A stretch of DNA of 34,424 nt from CAYQLT01 sp964418425 (GCA_964418425.1 CAYQLT010000027.1:1-34424), one strand, 5' to 3'. Positions 7,741 through 15,187 are shown, numbered from the stretch's first letter. Made by a program: numbers and translations. The notes: generated by a model not told the origin, from the letters alone.

Positions 7741-8595
7741 TTACCTCGGGGAGGTGGCTGGCGGCCGGCGCGGGCCGGAGGAGCCTTGGGGCAACGGGGC
7801 CGGCGGAGCCCCGGTGTTGAGCCTCGGCCAGCGAATGTCCTCGCCCTGCAGCACCGCCGGGCCTCCGTTGCACGCCTCCAGCGCGCACGTCCACGACTCT
7901 CCCACCTGCGCAGGCATCGGTTCGTTCGCCCTGCGGTAGTCGTGGAGATCGATGAACTCCCGGGCCTGCGACTGCAGCCGGCGGTAGGCTTCCAGCTGCC
8001 ACTCGAGAAACCGGTGAGGCGGCTGCCGGGTGCCGGCAGCCTGCAGCGCCTGCAGGAGGTGCGGGAAGCACACGCCGTAGCGGCTCTCCGGCAAGGCCCG
8101 CAGCACCTCCGGGTCGCCCTCGCAGGTCGTCTGCACAAGCACCCTCAAAAGGTCGCTGGCGGCACGCCGGCCCACCTCGCAGGCCGGGCAGGGCGCGCCG
8201 TCGCCGCTCGGCCCCGTCGCCCCGGCGTCCCCCCGCCTGCCCCGCCAGGGCGCCCATCGGCCGCCGCCCGCCTGCCGGCGGCGGCCCGGCTGGGGGCGAG
8301 TCGTCCGGCGGCTCCACTCCTCCCGCATCCGAACCAGCCTGGAGATGGCCTGGCCGAGCAGGTCCTCATACACGATGGCGATCCCCAGCGGGTCCATGAA
8401 CATCCGGACCTGCTGGGCGTGCATCCGGCAAAACCCCAGCGACGCCGCAAGCCGCGCCCGGGTTCCCGGGTCGTTGACGTGCTCGTAAAACAGGGTGTCC
8501 AGGTAACGAAACGCCGCCCGGGACTCGGCGTAGCAGGCCGGGCATGTGCGCGACTTCAGCGCGTCGATGAGCGACGCCACCTCCAGCGACGCCAC
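7741..8595 (-). CDS. Cys/His-rich protein resembling DUF6062, last gene of the MoxR operon
   Basis: A 284-residue soluble protein built from two similar halves. Each half has a CPAC pair followed about 38-40 residues later by a Cys-x2-His: C18/C21 with C56/H59 (GFCRMH), and C136/C139 with C176/H179 (GVCFPH). This spacing suggests two bound zinc ions or two redox-active clusters. The block FYEHVNDPG, GFC..H and IVYEDLLGQ recalls the DUF6062 family (from memory). GTG 8595 is the first start after the stop of the overlapping MoxR gene; the ribosome site is weak, so coupling is likely. ATG 8640 is an alternative. A second protein with the same GFC..H and YEDL motifs opens the operon at 13733. Confidence 0.65.
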   Translation of the reverse strand: MASLEVASLIDALKSRTCPACYAESRAAFRYLDTLFYEHVNDPGTRARLAASLGFCRMHAQQVRMFMDPLGIAIVYEDLLGQAISRLVRMREEWSRRTTRPQPGRRRQAGGGRWAPWRGRRGDAGATGPSGDGAPCPACEVGRRAASDLLRVLVQTTCEGDPEVLRALPESRYGVCFPHLLQALQAAGTRQPPHRFLEWQLEAYRRLQSQAREFIDLHDYRRANEPMPAQVGESWTCALEACNGGPAVLQGEDIRWPRLNTGAPPAPLPQGSSGPRRPPATSPR

Positions 8596-8602
8596 CCTCG
8601 TT

Positions 8603-9607
8603 TCACCCCGCCCCGGTCGTCTGCCCGCCCGACGCCCCATCGGCCCGGGAGTTCCCCAGCCCGGGGGCCGGGACGGGCACGCGGCCCAGTACGTCCCGAA
8701 CGACCTGTTCCGGGCGCACTCGGGCCGCCCATAACTCAGCCTTCAGCACCAATCGGTGAGCCAGTACATCCACCGCGACCGCCTTGACGTCGTCCGGCAA
8801 TGCGAAATCCCGCCCTCGAATCGCGGCCAGCGCCCGAGCCAGCTGCATCAAGGCGAGCCCGGCCCGCGGCGATGCCCCCACCTCAACCGACGGGTGGCCT
8901 CGTGTGGCCCGCACCAGCGCCACGATGTACTGCTGCACCGGCGGGCTGACGTGCACGCTCTCCACCGCCCGCTGCATGCGCACCACCTCCTCCCCGGACG
9001 CCACGCGGGGCACCGTCACCGCCTCCTGCGTCCGTCGCAGCCGGCGCTGCAGGATCTCCTGCTCCCTTTCCGCGTCCGGATAGCCCACCGCCAGCCGCAT
9101 CATGAACCGATCCAGCTGCGCCTCCGCCAGAGGGTACGTGCCCTCAAACTCGATGGGGTTCTGCGTGGCCACCACGATGAACGGGCTATCCACTCCGAAC
9201 CTTTGCCCTTCCACGGTGACCTGCCGCTCCTGCATCACCTCGAGCAGCGCCGACTGGGTCTTGGGACTGGCCCGGTTGATCTCGTCCGCCAGCACGAGGT
9301 TGGCGAACACCGGCCCCGGCCGAAACGCGAACTCGCCCGTCCGACGGTCGTAAAGGAAACCCCCGGTGATGTCGCCCGGAAGCAGATCCGGCGTAAACTG
9401 GATACGGGCAAACTTCAGTCCCAGCGCCTGCGCCAGTGACGTGCAGATGAGCGTCTTGCCCAGGCCGGGCACGTCCTCGAACAGAATGTGGCCCCCGGCG
9501 ATGACGCCCGCCACGACCTTCTCCAGAACCTCGTCCTTCCCCACGATGGCCGTCTTGAGGGCCGCCAGCACCTCACCGCTCAGCCGGCTGACCGTGCGAA
9601 TCTCCAT
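8603..9607 (-). CDS. MoxR-family AAA+ ATPase
   Basis: A 334-residue MoxR-type AAA+ ATPase with Walker A EDVPGLGKT (44-52), Walker B LVLADE (104-109), the sensor block VVATQNP (146-151) and the LDRF motif, plus a C-terminal lid domain. MoxR proteins act as chaperone-like ATPases, usually on a partner with a DUF58/vWA domain, which is present here two genes upstream. GGGAGGAG lies just before ATG 9607. The 5' end overlaps the preceding membrane-protein gene by 35 bp, indicating translational coupling. It belongs to the operon led by the fluoride-type riboswitch at 13.8 kb. Confidence 0.93.
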   Translation of the reverse strand: MEIRTVSRLSGEVLAALKTAIVGKDEVLEKVVAGVIAGGHILFEDVPGLGKTLICTSLAQALGLKFARIQFTPDLLPGDITGGFLYDRRTGEFAFRPGPVFANLVLADEINRASPKTQSALLEVMQERQVTVEGQRFGVDSPFIVVATQNPIEFEGTYPLAEAQLDRFMMRLAVGYPDAEREQEILQRRLRRTQEAVTVPRVASGEEVVRMQRAVESVHVSPPVQQYIVALVRATRGHPSVEVGASPRAGLALMQLARALAAIRGRDFALPDDVKAVAVDVLAHRLVLKAELWAARVRPEQVVRDVLGRVPVPAPGLGNSRADGASGGQTTGAG

Positions 9608-10133
9608 GGAACTCCTCCCGCAACCCGATGGCCAGAACCCATACCCCGATCAGCGCCGCCAGGGCCGCAGCCACGTATAGAGGCCAGTCTACCGTCACCC
9701 GAACCCGGCTCAGGCCGACCGCCACCAGCCCTCCCGAAACCCCGTACGCGGCGCTTCGGGCCACGGCCAGGCCCAGCAGGACCCGCACGGGTCGCCGGTT
9801 CACGACGCCGGCCGCAACGCCCTGTTCCCTAAGCAGGGCATGCCATTCCCCGGCTTCCCAGTAAAGCACCAGCAGGGCGGCCCACGCCGCCGCCTGCACG
9901 ACGGTCACGGCGCCCCACGCCCAAAGCAGCAGCGAACCCACGGTCCACGCCCACGAGGAAGCAGCCATCCAGCGGCGGCTGCCCGTAAGGGCACCGAACC
10001 CGAACAGGGCCAAAGCCATCGCCACCCATCCGGCGACGACGGCACCCGGAAGCGCCAGCCGCCTGGCGGCGGCCTGCATCCACCACGCAAACCCCGCCGA
10101 AAGTGTCGCCAGCAGCGCCGTCAAGTCGGCCAC
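9573..10133 (-). CDS. Small polytopic membrane protein of the MoxR operon
   Basis: An alanine/tryptophan-rich protein of 186 residues with about five predicted membrane helices (for example ALPGAVVAGWVAMALALFGF and WPLYVAAALAALIGVWVLAI) and a short charged C-terminal tail. Start GTG 10133 overlaps the stop of the DUF58 gene by 13 bp, and a G-rich CAGGGGG sequence precedes it. Its 3' end overlaps the MoxR start. I recognise no family. It is not a CrcB channel, because the GGxxGAxxR-type motif of CrcB is missing. Its position between DUF58 and MoxR genes suggests an accessory membrane subunit of that system. Confidence 0.7.
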   Translation of the reverse strand: MADLTALLATLSAGFAWWMQAAARRLALPGAVVAGWVAMALALFGFGALTGSRRWMAASSWAWTVGSLLLWAWGAVTVVQAAAWAALLVLYWEAGEWHALLREQGVAAGVVNRRPVRVLLGLAVARSAAYGVSGGLVAVGLSRVRVTVDWPLYVAAALAALIGVWVLAIGLREEFHGDSHGQPAER

Positions 10134-11425
10134 GCCGGCCGGCCCCCTGTCCGGGCTCCCCTCGAAAGCCCAGCCACTACCGGACCCAGGGGCGGGCGGC
10201 CATCCCACTCGACCCACCGCACCCCGGCCTTCCGAAGCCGCCGCAGGGCCACTTGCTGCTCCAGCCTCCAGAGCTGCAGCGCCACCCGGCGCTCCGCGGA
10301 GCCGGCAGCCCAGTCCTGGAGCCTTTCCACCGAATCAAGGAGAATCAGGGCAACCGGGTGGCCGCGCCGCCGCAGTCCCGCAAGGGCCGCTTCGGCTCTG
10401 GGGTCCAGGAGCGGACTGACCGCGACCACCGCCGATTCGCGGGGCAACACCGAGTCGGGAAGAGCGTCGAGGCTGAGCGCCACGTAGCTGAAAGAGGGGC
10501 ACACGCCCGCCAGATGGTCGATGGCACGCCGCCACTGCCTGGCTCCCGAGCCCGGCTTCAGCCACCCCAGCGTCCCCCCGTAGACCAGGATGCCGACGCG
10601 GTGGCGCATCCTCAGCAGCCACTCCGCCACGGAGGCCGCCGCCTGCACCGTCAGTTCCAGCGTGGAGGCCCCGCCAAGCGGTTCATCCACCAGCGCGTCC
10701 ACCATCACCACGAAAGTGGCGTGGCACTCCCGCAGCCGTTCGGTCACCATGACGTCGTCCCGCCGCAGGCTCGAGCGCCAGTGAACCTGCCGGGGCAAAT
10801 CCCCCGCCGCGAAGGGCCGAACCCCGGCAAACTCGAGCCCCCGGCCCGCAGCCGGCGCGGTGAAGTCCCCGACCAGCGTGAACGGGCGGGACCGCAGCGG
10901 GGCCCACCGCCCGATGGGCACAACACGAGGACGAACCCGGCAGGCCACCCCCTGGCCTTCCAGCGGTACCGCCTCCGACAGCGGATAGGCCCACAACCCG
11001 TCCAGGCCCACCGCCACCCCGACGGGGGTCCAGCCGGCGTGCAGGCCGCGCCGCGAGGCTGTCAGCGGCATCCGAAGCCGGGCAGGCTTGCCCGGGTGTG
11101 CCTGCGCCACCAGCGGGTGTCGGGCCTGGGGCTGGAAAGCCGGCTCAACGGGTAGCCCGGCGACGATCAGGGGTACCCAGCCGTTGGACTCCACGGTCAG
11201 CGTCGCGACCACTGTGTCGCCCACGGACGCCTCGGTTGGGCTGACAGCGACGCCCGCTCGAAGGCGCATGGGGCGCCCGGCAACCAAGGGAACGGCCACC
11301 GCCAGCGTGAACACCCAGAAGGCTGCCAAAAGGGGAGCCGGCCGGCCGCCGACCACGAGGGCCGCAAGCGTCAGGGCGGCTGTGAGCAGATAGGCCGACG
11401 CCCGGGGCAGCAAGAACCGGCGCAC
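10121..11425 (-). CDS. DUF58 protein (MoxR-associated)
   Basis: A 434-residue protein with two N-terminal membrane helices (about 11-50), a beta-rich extracytoplasmic stretch, and the DUF58 signature GLEFAGVRPFAAGDLPRQVHW (about 196-216, one block split here by family numbering), followed by a vWA-like domain with FVVMVDAL near 230. DUF58 proteins are partners of MoxR ATPases. GTG 11425 follows the stop of the upstream gene by 6 bases, with GGGGGAG at a suitable distance. Order and overlaps place it in one transcript with the DUF4129 and MoxR genes, the common arrangement of this cluster in bacteria. Confidence 0.9.
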   Translation of the reverse strand: MRRFLLPRASAYLLTAALTLAALVVGGRPAPLLAAFWVFTLAVAVPLVAGRPMRLRAGVAVSPTEASVGDTVVATLTVESNGWVPLIVAGLPVEPAFQPQARHPLVAQAHPGKPARLRMPLTASRRGLHAGWTPVGVAVGLDGLWAYPLSEAVPLEGQGVACRVRPRVVPIGRWAPLRSRPFTLVGDFTAPAAGRGLEFAGVRPFAAGDLPRQVHWRSSLRRDDVMVTERLRECHATFVVMVDALVDEPLGGASTLELTVQAAASVAEWLLRMRHRVGILVYGGTLGWLKPGSGARQWRRAIDHLAGVCPSFSYVALSLDALPDSVLPRESAVVAVSPLLDPRAEAALAGLRRRGHPVALILLDSVERLQDWAAGSAERRVALQLWRLEQQVALRRLRKAGVRWVEWDGRPPLGPVVAGLSRGARTGGRPAWPT

Positions 11426-11431
11426 GGCCGC

Positions 11432-11869
11432 TCATCTCCCCCATCGCTGGCGAATGGCCTCGGCCGCGGCCTGCAGCCGCTCCGGGGTGGGAGGGTGGCC
11501 CTGCGCCAGTTCCACTCCGGCCTGCCCCATCCACTCCCGGGCCAGCCGTTGGCGCCGTTCGGCATCCGGATGCACGTCGAACAGTCGCAGGGCGCCCCCG
11601 GAGCGTCCTTCGGCGAGCGCCAGTAACCGATCCACCAACGGAGGGTTAAACCGGGCGGGGTCGGCCAGGGCCATGGCGGCCAGCTCCAGTCGAGCCGCCA
11701 CCTCCTCGGGCACCTCGCGCTGGCGCCTCGCAGGTCTTGAGGGCGGGCCGGGCCGAGCCGGCAACCACCCGACCGCAAGGCGCGTGGCCATGACCGCCGC
11801 CGCCCCCAGCACCAGGCATGCGACGCCGACGCGCAGCCCCAATTCGGCGAGACCGGTCAGCGGGGGCAC
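11432..11869 (-). CDS. Small membrane-anchored protein between DUF4129 and DUF58 genes
   Basis: A 145-residue protein with one N-terminal helix (about 10-36) and a soluble helical remainder. GTG 11869 overlaps the DUF4129 stop by 13 bp. The C-terminal part, LRLFDVHPDAERRQRLA (95-111), resembles the last segment of M48/HtpX peptidases, where LFxTHPxxxxRxxxL is typical, but no HExxH zinc site is present. It may be a peptidase-derived structural piece or chance similarity. It occupies the position often held by a DUF4350-type gene in MoxR clusters, but I cannot show homology. Confidence 0.7.
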   Translation of the reverse strand: MPPLTGLAELGLRVGVACLVLGAAAVMATRLAVGWLPARPGPPSRPARRQREVPEEVAARLELAAMALADPARFNPPLVDRLLALAEGRSGGALRLFDVHPDAERRQRLAREWMGQAGVELAQGHPPTPERLQAAAEAIRQRWGR

Positions 11870-12882
11870 GGCCGCACCTTCTCCAGCCAGGGCCACAGCT
11901 CCCGGAGCGCCGCGACCGCCTCCGCCTGCTCGGCCGCAGTGGTTTCCCGGGGGCCGTAGGCGGCTTCGTGGTAAAGCTGGAGCAGCCGCTGTGCCTGCGG
12001 GGAGCGCCCGAGCGCCTCGGGCACCGCCCGCGCCACGCGCTCGAAAGGAGTCAGGGCCGCCTCCGGGGCCTTGCCCGGTGCCGTCGAGGCCTCCACAAAG
12101 AGCTGAAAGGCCGCTCCCACGGCCTGCCGCGGGTCGGCCATGGCGGCTATGGCGGTCACGCGGCGCTCGAAATCCTCGCGGCCCAATGCCGCCGGGTGCC
12201 GGGACGGGTCGAACGCCGGCCACACGGAAACCTCCGCACCGCCGGGCGGCTGCGGAGCTGTTTTGCGCCGGCGAAGAGCCTCCGCCACCGGAACCGCCGC
12301 GGTAGCTGTCGCCAGCATCGCCAGCAACCAACGGAGCGCGTCGCCCAGGCGAGCGCCCGAACCGCCCGCAAGCCCCCGAAGAGCCTCGTCGGCCTGCGGC
12401 GTTGCCGGTGCATGCCCACCCGCAGCGGGCCACACCCACAAGGACGCCGACGGGCGCAGGACCGCTATGGCTTCCAGACCCGCCGCCCAGCGGCTGCTGA
12501 ACGCCGCGTAAAGCCCTCCGACCGCACCGGCGACCACGGCGCCCAACACCAGGGGCAACCACCAGGGGGCCGGTGGCCGCTCCATCACGTAGACCACCTC
12601 AGGTTCGCCGCTGCGTCGCTGCCGCCAGGCAAGACCCCACCGCCGAGTCAGGTAGCCGAGCACCCACGCGCCGGCGGCGACGGCGAGCGCCAGGGCGGCG
12701 GCAACCCCGTAAGGCCGCAGCCCTTCCGGTGTCCGCGGGGCCCCGACGAGCCCTCCGCCGGCGCTCACCCCGCCTCCCCTCCCGGTCTCAAAGCGCGGCT
12801 GACCCACCATCAACAGCAGCGTCCCCGCCGCGGCCAGCACCGCCGCTGCGGCAGCCCGGATGGTCGGCCCACGGCGCCTCAT
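11857..12882 (-). CDS. DUF4129-containing membrane protein of the MoxR cluster
   Basis: A 341-residue protein with an N-terminal helix (about 9-29), further helices near 60-80, 110-135 and 180-200, and a C-terminal cytoplasmic domain of the DUF4129 type (LTPFERVARAVPEAL followed by LYHEAAYGPRETTAAE). DUF4129 proteins accompany transglutaminase, DUF58 and MoxR genes. ATG 12882 shares its ATGA with the TGA of the upstream gene, a classical coupled start; a GTG six codons earlier is less likely. No transglutaminase gene is present here, which is a departure from many such clusters. Confidence 0.82.
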   Translation of the reverse strand: MRRRGPTIRAAAAAVLAAAGTLLLMVGQPRFETGRGGGVSAGGGLVGAPRTPEGLRPYGVAAALALAVAAGAWVLGYLTRRWGLAWRQRRSGEPEVVYVMERPPAPWWLPLVLGAVVAGAVGGLYAAFSSRWAAGLEAIAVLRPSASLWVWPAAGGHAPATPQADEALRGLAGGSGARLGDALRWLLAMLATATAAVPVAEALRRRKTAPQPPGGAEVSVWPAFDPSRHPAALGREDFERRVTAIAAMADPRQAVGAAFQLFVEASTAPGKAPEAALTPFERVARAVPEALGRSPQAQRLLQLYHEAAYGPRETTAAEQAEAVAALRELWPWLEKVRPCPR

Positions 12883-13733
12883 GTCCCGTCGCCGTCCCAC
12901 CTGCCTCCGACCCGCTGGGCGAGCAGCCCACTCAACCCAAAGTTGCCGGCCTTGCGGGAAGGAGCCTCACGCTCCGGCAGGCGGGCGACGGCCGCAAGCC
13001 GAAAGTCGGCGGAAGGGGCGGGAAACCGCCCCCGCTCGGCCAGCCAAAAGGGAAACTCCCAACCCGCGAACCACCCCAAGGCCTCCACCCATGACACCAG
13101 GTCTTCCTCCGTCGCGGCCGGCCCCTTCCAGGTCATGGACCGCACCAATCGGTACAGCCGCCGCTGAAGCCCGAACAGGTAAGCATCCAGGCGCTCCGCC
13201 TCCGCTCTGGCGTCGCCCGCCAAAAGGTGCGGCCGGCACGGCATCCCCGCCCGGCCGGTGCAGACGGGGCAGGCCCGGCCCTCCCAAAGCGCCCGGGTCG
13301 CCGCCAGCGCGTCCCGCACCCGCGCGAGCCGGTTCACCCGGCTTTGAAGGCCGGCGACCAGGGGTTCGGACACCTGCCGGGCGATGAGGCAGTAGTCACA
13401 GGTCAGGCAGCCCTGTCTGGCCCTGAGCTTCCTGCACCGCAAGGCCCACGGAAGCAGCCGGCTTCGGCGCACTGCACGGGCAGCCCGCCCGGTCAGGTCC
13501 TCGTAGAGGATGGCGGTGCTGAAGGGCCGGCCTCCTGCCAGCTCCATCTCCACCGCCGCATGCGCCCACGTGTGGCGGGGGCAGAATCCCCAGCTGTCCC
13601 ACAGGCGGTGACGGACGTCGGCCGCCATGATGCCGCCGTCCACAATGAACCACCAGAGGTGCTTCACCTCCGCCGCGGACAAGCCGTCCGCTGGCCGACG
13701 CTCCCTTTCCGCCACACCGACATGGCGGCCCAA
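12879..13733 (-). CDS. Cys/His-rich DUF6062-like protein, first gene of the riboswitch-controlled MoxR operon
   Basis: About 284 residues. It contains SWGFCPRHTWAH followed by ILYEDL, then CLTCDYC, then ACPVC and CRPH. The GFC..H plus YEDL arrangement matches the protein encoded at the other end of the operon (7741-8595), and the chosen lengths are equal. An N-terminal CPxC pair is missing. The start is uncertain: TTG 13733 lies 10 bases after an AGGAG; an earlier TTG at 13754 would fall inside the terminator T tract, and GTG 13715 is possible. The stop overlaps the DUF4129 start (ATGA). Metal binding is inferred from the Cys/His pairs only. Confidence 0.65.
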   Translation of the reverse strand: MGRHVGVAERERRPADGLSAAEVKHLWWFIVDGGIMAADVRHRLWDSWGFCPRHTWAHAAVEMELAGGRPFSTAILYEDLTGRAARAVRRSRLLPWALRCRKLRARQGCLTCDYCLIARQVSEPLVAGLQSRVNRLARVRDALAATRALWEGRACPVCTGRAGMPCRPHLLAGDARAEAERLDAYLFGLQRRLYRLVRSMTWKGPAATEEDLVSWVEALGWFAGWEFPFWLAERGRFPAPSADFRLAAVARLPEREAPSRKAGNFGLSGLLAQRVGGRWDGDGT

Positions 13734-13752
13734 AACCTGCCCACTCCTGCCC

Positions 13753-13789
13753 AAACAAAAACGGCCTCTCCCGCACTGGGGTAGAGGCC
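13753..13789 (-). terminator. Intrinsic terminator of the fluoride riboswitch before the MoxR operon
   Basis: Minus-strand GGCCTCT (13789-13783), 13-nt loop, AGAGGCC (13769-13763), then GTTTTTGTTT. The 5' strand is the same GGCCTCT that closes the upstream aptamer, so ligand-bound aptamer and terminator exclude each other. Confidence 0.88.
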
Positions 13790-13886
13790 ATCAGCTACCG
13801 CTCGCGAGCCGGGCCGGCTCCTTGCAGCACCGGACCCCGGCACTCGCATCTCGGGCGGAAGCGGTTAAGGGCGAGCCTCATCGCCC
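13780..13886 (-). ncRNA. Fluoride riboswitch (crcB motif) controlling the MoxR/DUF58 operon
   Basis: The leader starts with GGGCGATGAGGCTCGCCC (13886-13869), then TTAACCGCT, and after an enlarged variable arm ends AGCGGTAGCTGATGGCCTCTACC (about 13802-13780). GGGCGATGAGGC, AAC and CTGATGGCCTCTAC match the core of the structurally known Thermotoga petrophila fluoride aptamer almost base for base (recalled, not aligned by tool). The GAGGC in the first block can pair with GCCTC in the last. ACCGCT pairs with AGCGGT to form the variable arm, which is about 55 nt longer than usual. A terminator shares the 3' strand. Predicted to turn the operon on in fluoride. Confidence 0.85.
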
Positions 13887-13901
13887 GAATCGGCTGCCCT
13901 C

Positions 13902-13930
13902 ATTGTAATGCTCGCCCGCCGGGCCGTCAA
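13902..13930 (-). promoter_or_regulatory. Sigma-A promoter of the riboswitch and MoxR operon
   Basis: Minus-strand TTGACG (13930-13925), 17-bp spacer, TACAAT (13907-13902). The start point near 13895 precedes the aptamer by about 9 bases. Confidence 0.85.
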
Positions 13931-13998
13931 CGCAAGTTCCGACGGGGCAGGGATACCCAACGCCTTTGTGGTCGCGCCAACCGGCGATCCCGACAGTT

Positions 13999-14053
13999 TC
14001 TCAGCGAACTCTCACAATTCCCTCAGTTTCCCTTCAGGTGCGCCCGGTAGCCT
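13999..14053 (+). promoter_or_regulatory. 11-bp-repeat activator promoter driving 14097-15100
   Basis: Four half-sites TCTCAG, TCTCAC, CCTCAG and CTTCAG have TCA at 14001, 14012, 14023 and 14034, an exact 11-bp pitch. A -10-like TAGCCT (14048-14053) begins 15 bp after the TTCA of the last half-site. No -35 is visible. Same architecture as seven other promoters in the window. Confidence 0.75.
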
Positions 14054-14096
14054 TAGGGGGCGGAGGCGTAGGTCTCAGGGAGAGGACGTGGTTCAC

Positions 14097-14594
14097 GTGA
14101 AGGCCGGCTTCGTGAAGGGCGGCCTCGTCGCCATCGTTGCTACGGCCCTTACCGGCGGGGCACTGGTCGCCTTCGGCAGCCAGCAGAACCCACCGCCCGG
14201 TGCCAGCCCGCCTGCCACCACCCACCGGCTGGCCGCAGGCGGAACCCGGGTCTCAGAGGGCGGGCGCGTCAGCGTGGCCGTCTCTTGGGACGGGTTGGCG
14301 CAGAGTCAGGGAAGCCAGGTCACCCTCGTGCTCCAGGTGGCCATGGACACGCACTCCGTCAACCTGGATACCTACGACCTCGCGAAGTTGGCCGTCTTGC
14401 GCAACGACCGAGGGGAGACCGTCCAGCCTGCCTCATGGCAGGCGCCGCGCGGCGGCCACCACCGCAAGGGCGAGCTGAGCTTTGCCGTGCCGGCGACCTT
14501 CCTGGCCGGCGCTCGCTTCCTTGAGCTGGTGGTGCGTGACCTGGCCGGCGTCCCGGAGCGCGTGTTGCGCTGGGAGCTGGGGGTGGCGTCGTGA
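14097..14594 (+). CDS. Exported protein with possible metal-binding His/Met motifs
   Basis: About 165 residues with an N-terminal hydrophobic signal or anchor (about 5-25), a proline-rich linker, and a compact domain containing VAMDTHSVNLDTYDL, then LAVLRNDRG and a GGHHRKGELSF block near the C-terminal third. I have seen this domain pattern (MDTHS plus GGHH) as a recurring uncharacterised exported protein, but cannot name it. The Met/His clusters could bind copper; this is inference. GTG 14097 follows the purine-rich AGGGAGAGG; GTG 14088 is an alternative. It ends with an overlap into the next gene (GTGA), so the two are co-translated. Driven by the 11-bp-repeat promoter just upstream. Confidence 0.75.
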   Translation: MKAGFVKGGLVAIVATALTGGALVAFGSQQNPPPGASPPATTHRLAAGGTRVSEGGRVSVAVSWDGLAQSQGSQVTLVLQVAMDTHSVNLDTYDLAKLAVLRNDRGETVQPASWQAPRGGHHRKGELSFAVPATFLAGARFLELVVRDLAGVPERVLRWELGVAS

Positions 14595-15100
14595 GTCTCA
14601 ACGGGGCGGTGGAGCCCGGACAGCTAAGGCGCATCGTCCTGAGTGGGGCGGCAGCCGGTGCAGGGCTCGTCTTCTTCTACCTCGCCGTCGTGGCCCTGGC
14701 CCAGGACCCCGCGCACGCGTTCCAGCAGCTCAGGGAGGACCTCTGGTTCATCGCACCCATCACCGTGGGGTTCGGCACGCAGGTCGGCTTGTACGTCTAC
14801 CTGCGGCGACTGCATCAGGTCTCTCGAGGGCACGTGGCGGTCACCGCCGGCAGCACCGGCGTGAGCGGCACCGCCATGCTCGCCTGCTGCGCCCACCACC
14901 TGGCCGACGTCCTGCCGGTGGTGGGGCTATCGGGAGCTGCCATCCTCCTCAACGACATCAAGACGCCTCTGGCCTTGGTGGGCCTGGCGATGAACGTGGC
15001 CGGCGTTGTGTACATGAGCCGTCATGTGCGGCGTACGCGACAGGCCCTCGCGTCCGCCCCGCCCAACGCGGCTGCGCCGGCATGCCACCGCCCGGCCTGA
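14591..15100 (+). CDS. Polytopic membrane protein with a CCAHH motif
   Basis: A 169-residue protein with about four to five membrane helices. The central segment MLACCAHHLADVLPVVGLSG carries two adjacent cysteines and two histidines at the start of a helix, a plausible metal-binding or redox site. GTG 14591 overlaps the preceding stop by four bases (GTGA). Together with the exported MDTHS/GGHH protein it forms a two-gene unit under the 11-bp-repeat promoter. I do not recognise a named family; a role in copper handling or sensing across the membrane is inferred from neighbours only. Confidence 0.78.
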   Translation: MSLNGAVEPGQLRRIVLSGAAAGAGLVFFYLAVVALAQDPAHAFQQLREDLWFIAPITVGFGTQVGLYVYLRRLHQVSRGHVAVTAGSTGVSGTAMLACCAHHLADVLPVVGLSGAAILLNDIKTPLALVGLAMNVAGVVYMSRHVRRTRQALASAPPNAAAPACHRPA

Positions 15101-15127
15101 CGAGCGGCACGCCGGTGGCAGACCTCG

Positions 15128-15155
15128 GGCGGCGTGGCACCCCTGCCACGCCGCC
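15128..15155. terminator. Perfect 12-bp hairpin after the CCAHH gene
   Basis: GGCGGCGTGGCA, CCCC loop, TGCCACGCCGCC. There is no T tract, but the stem is perfect and lies 28 bp after the stop of the membrane-protein gene and before the next promoter. Confidence 0.6.
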
Positions 15156-15178
15156 GGCGCGAAGACCCCGGCCCCCTA

Positions 15179-15187
15179 TGCTATACT
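15179..15187 (+). promoter_or_regulatory. Extended -10 promoter of the regulator-kinase-ATPase unit
   Basis: TGC-TATACT is a near-consensus extended -10. No 11-bp repeats are present here, so the regulator gene itself appears to be made constitutively. Confidence 0.6.

Noticed and set aside
9573..10133. CrcB/Fluc fluoride channel, expected behind a fluoride riboswitch
   Set aside because: The protein is longer, has about five helices and lacks the CrcB glycine/asparagine motifs.
11818..13167. 449-residue plus-strand frame across the DUF4129 region
   Set aside because: Arg/Pro/Gly-rich antisense shadow without any motif.
13795..13900. Possible SRP RNA, tRNA or c-di-GMP riboswitch in the leader
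   Set aside because: GGTCCGG and GGTAGC looked suggestive, but the conserved SRP loop, tRNA T-loop and GEMM core are absent. The fluoride aptamer core explains the conserved parts better.
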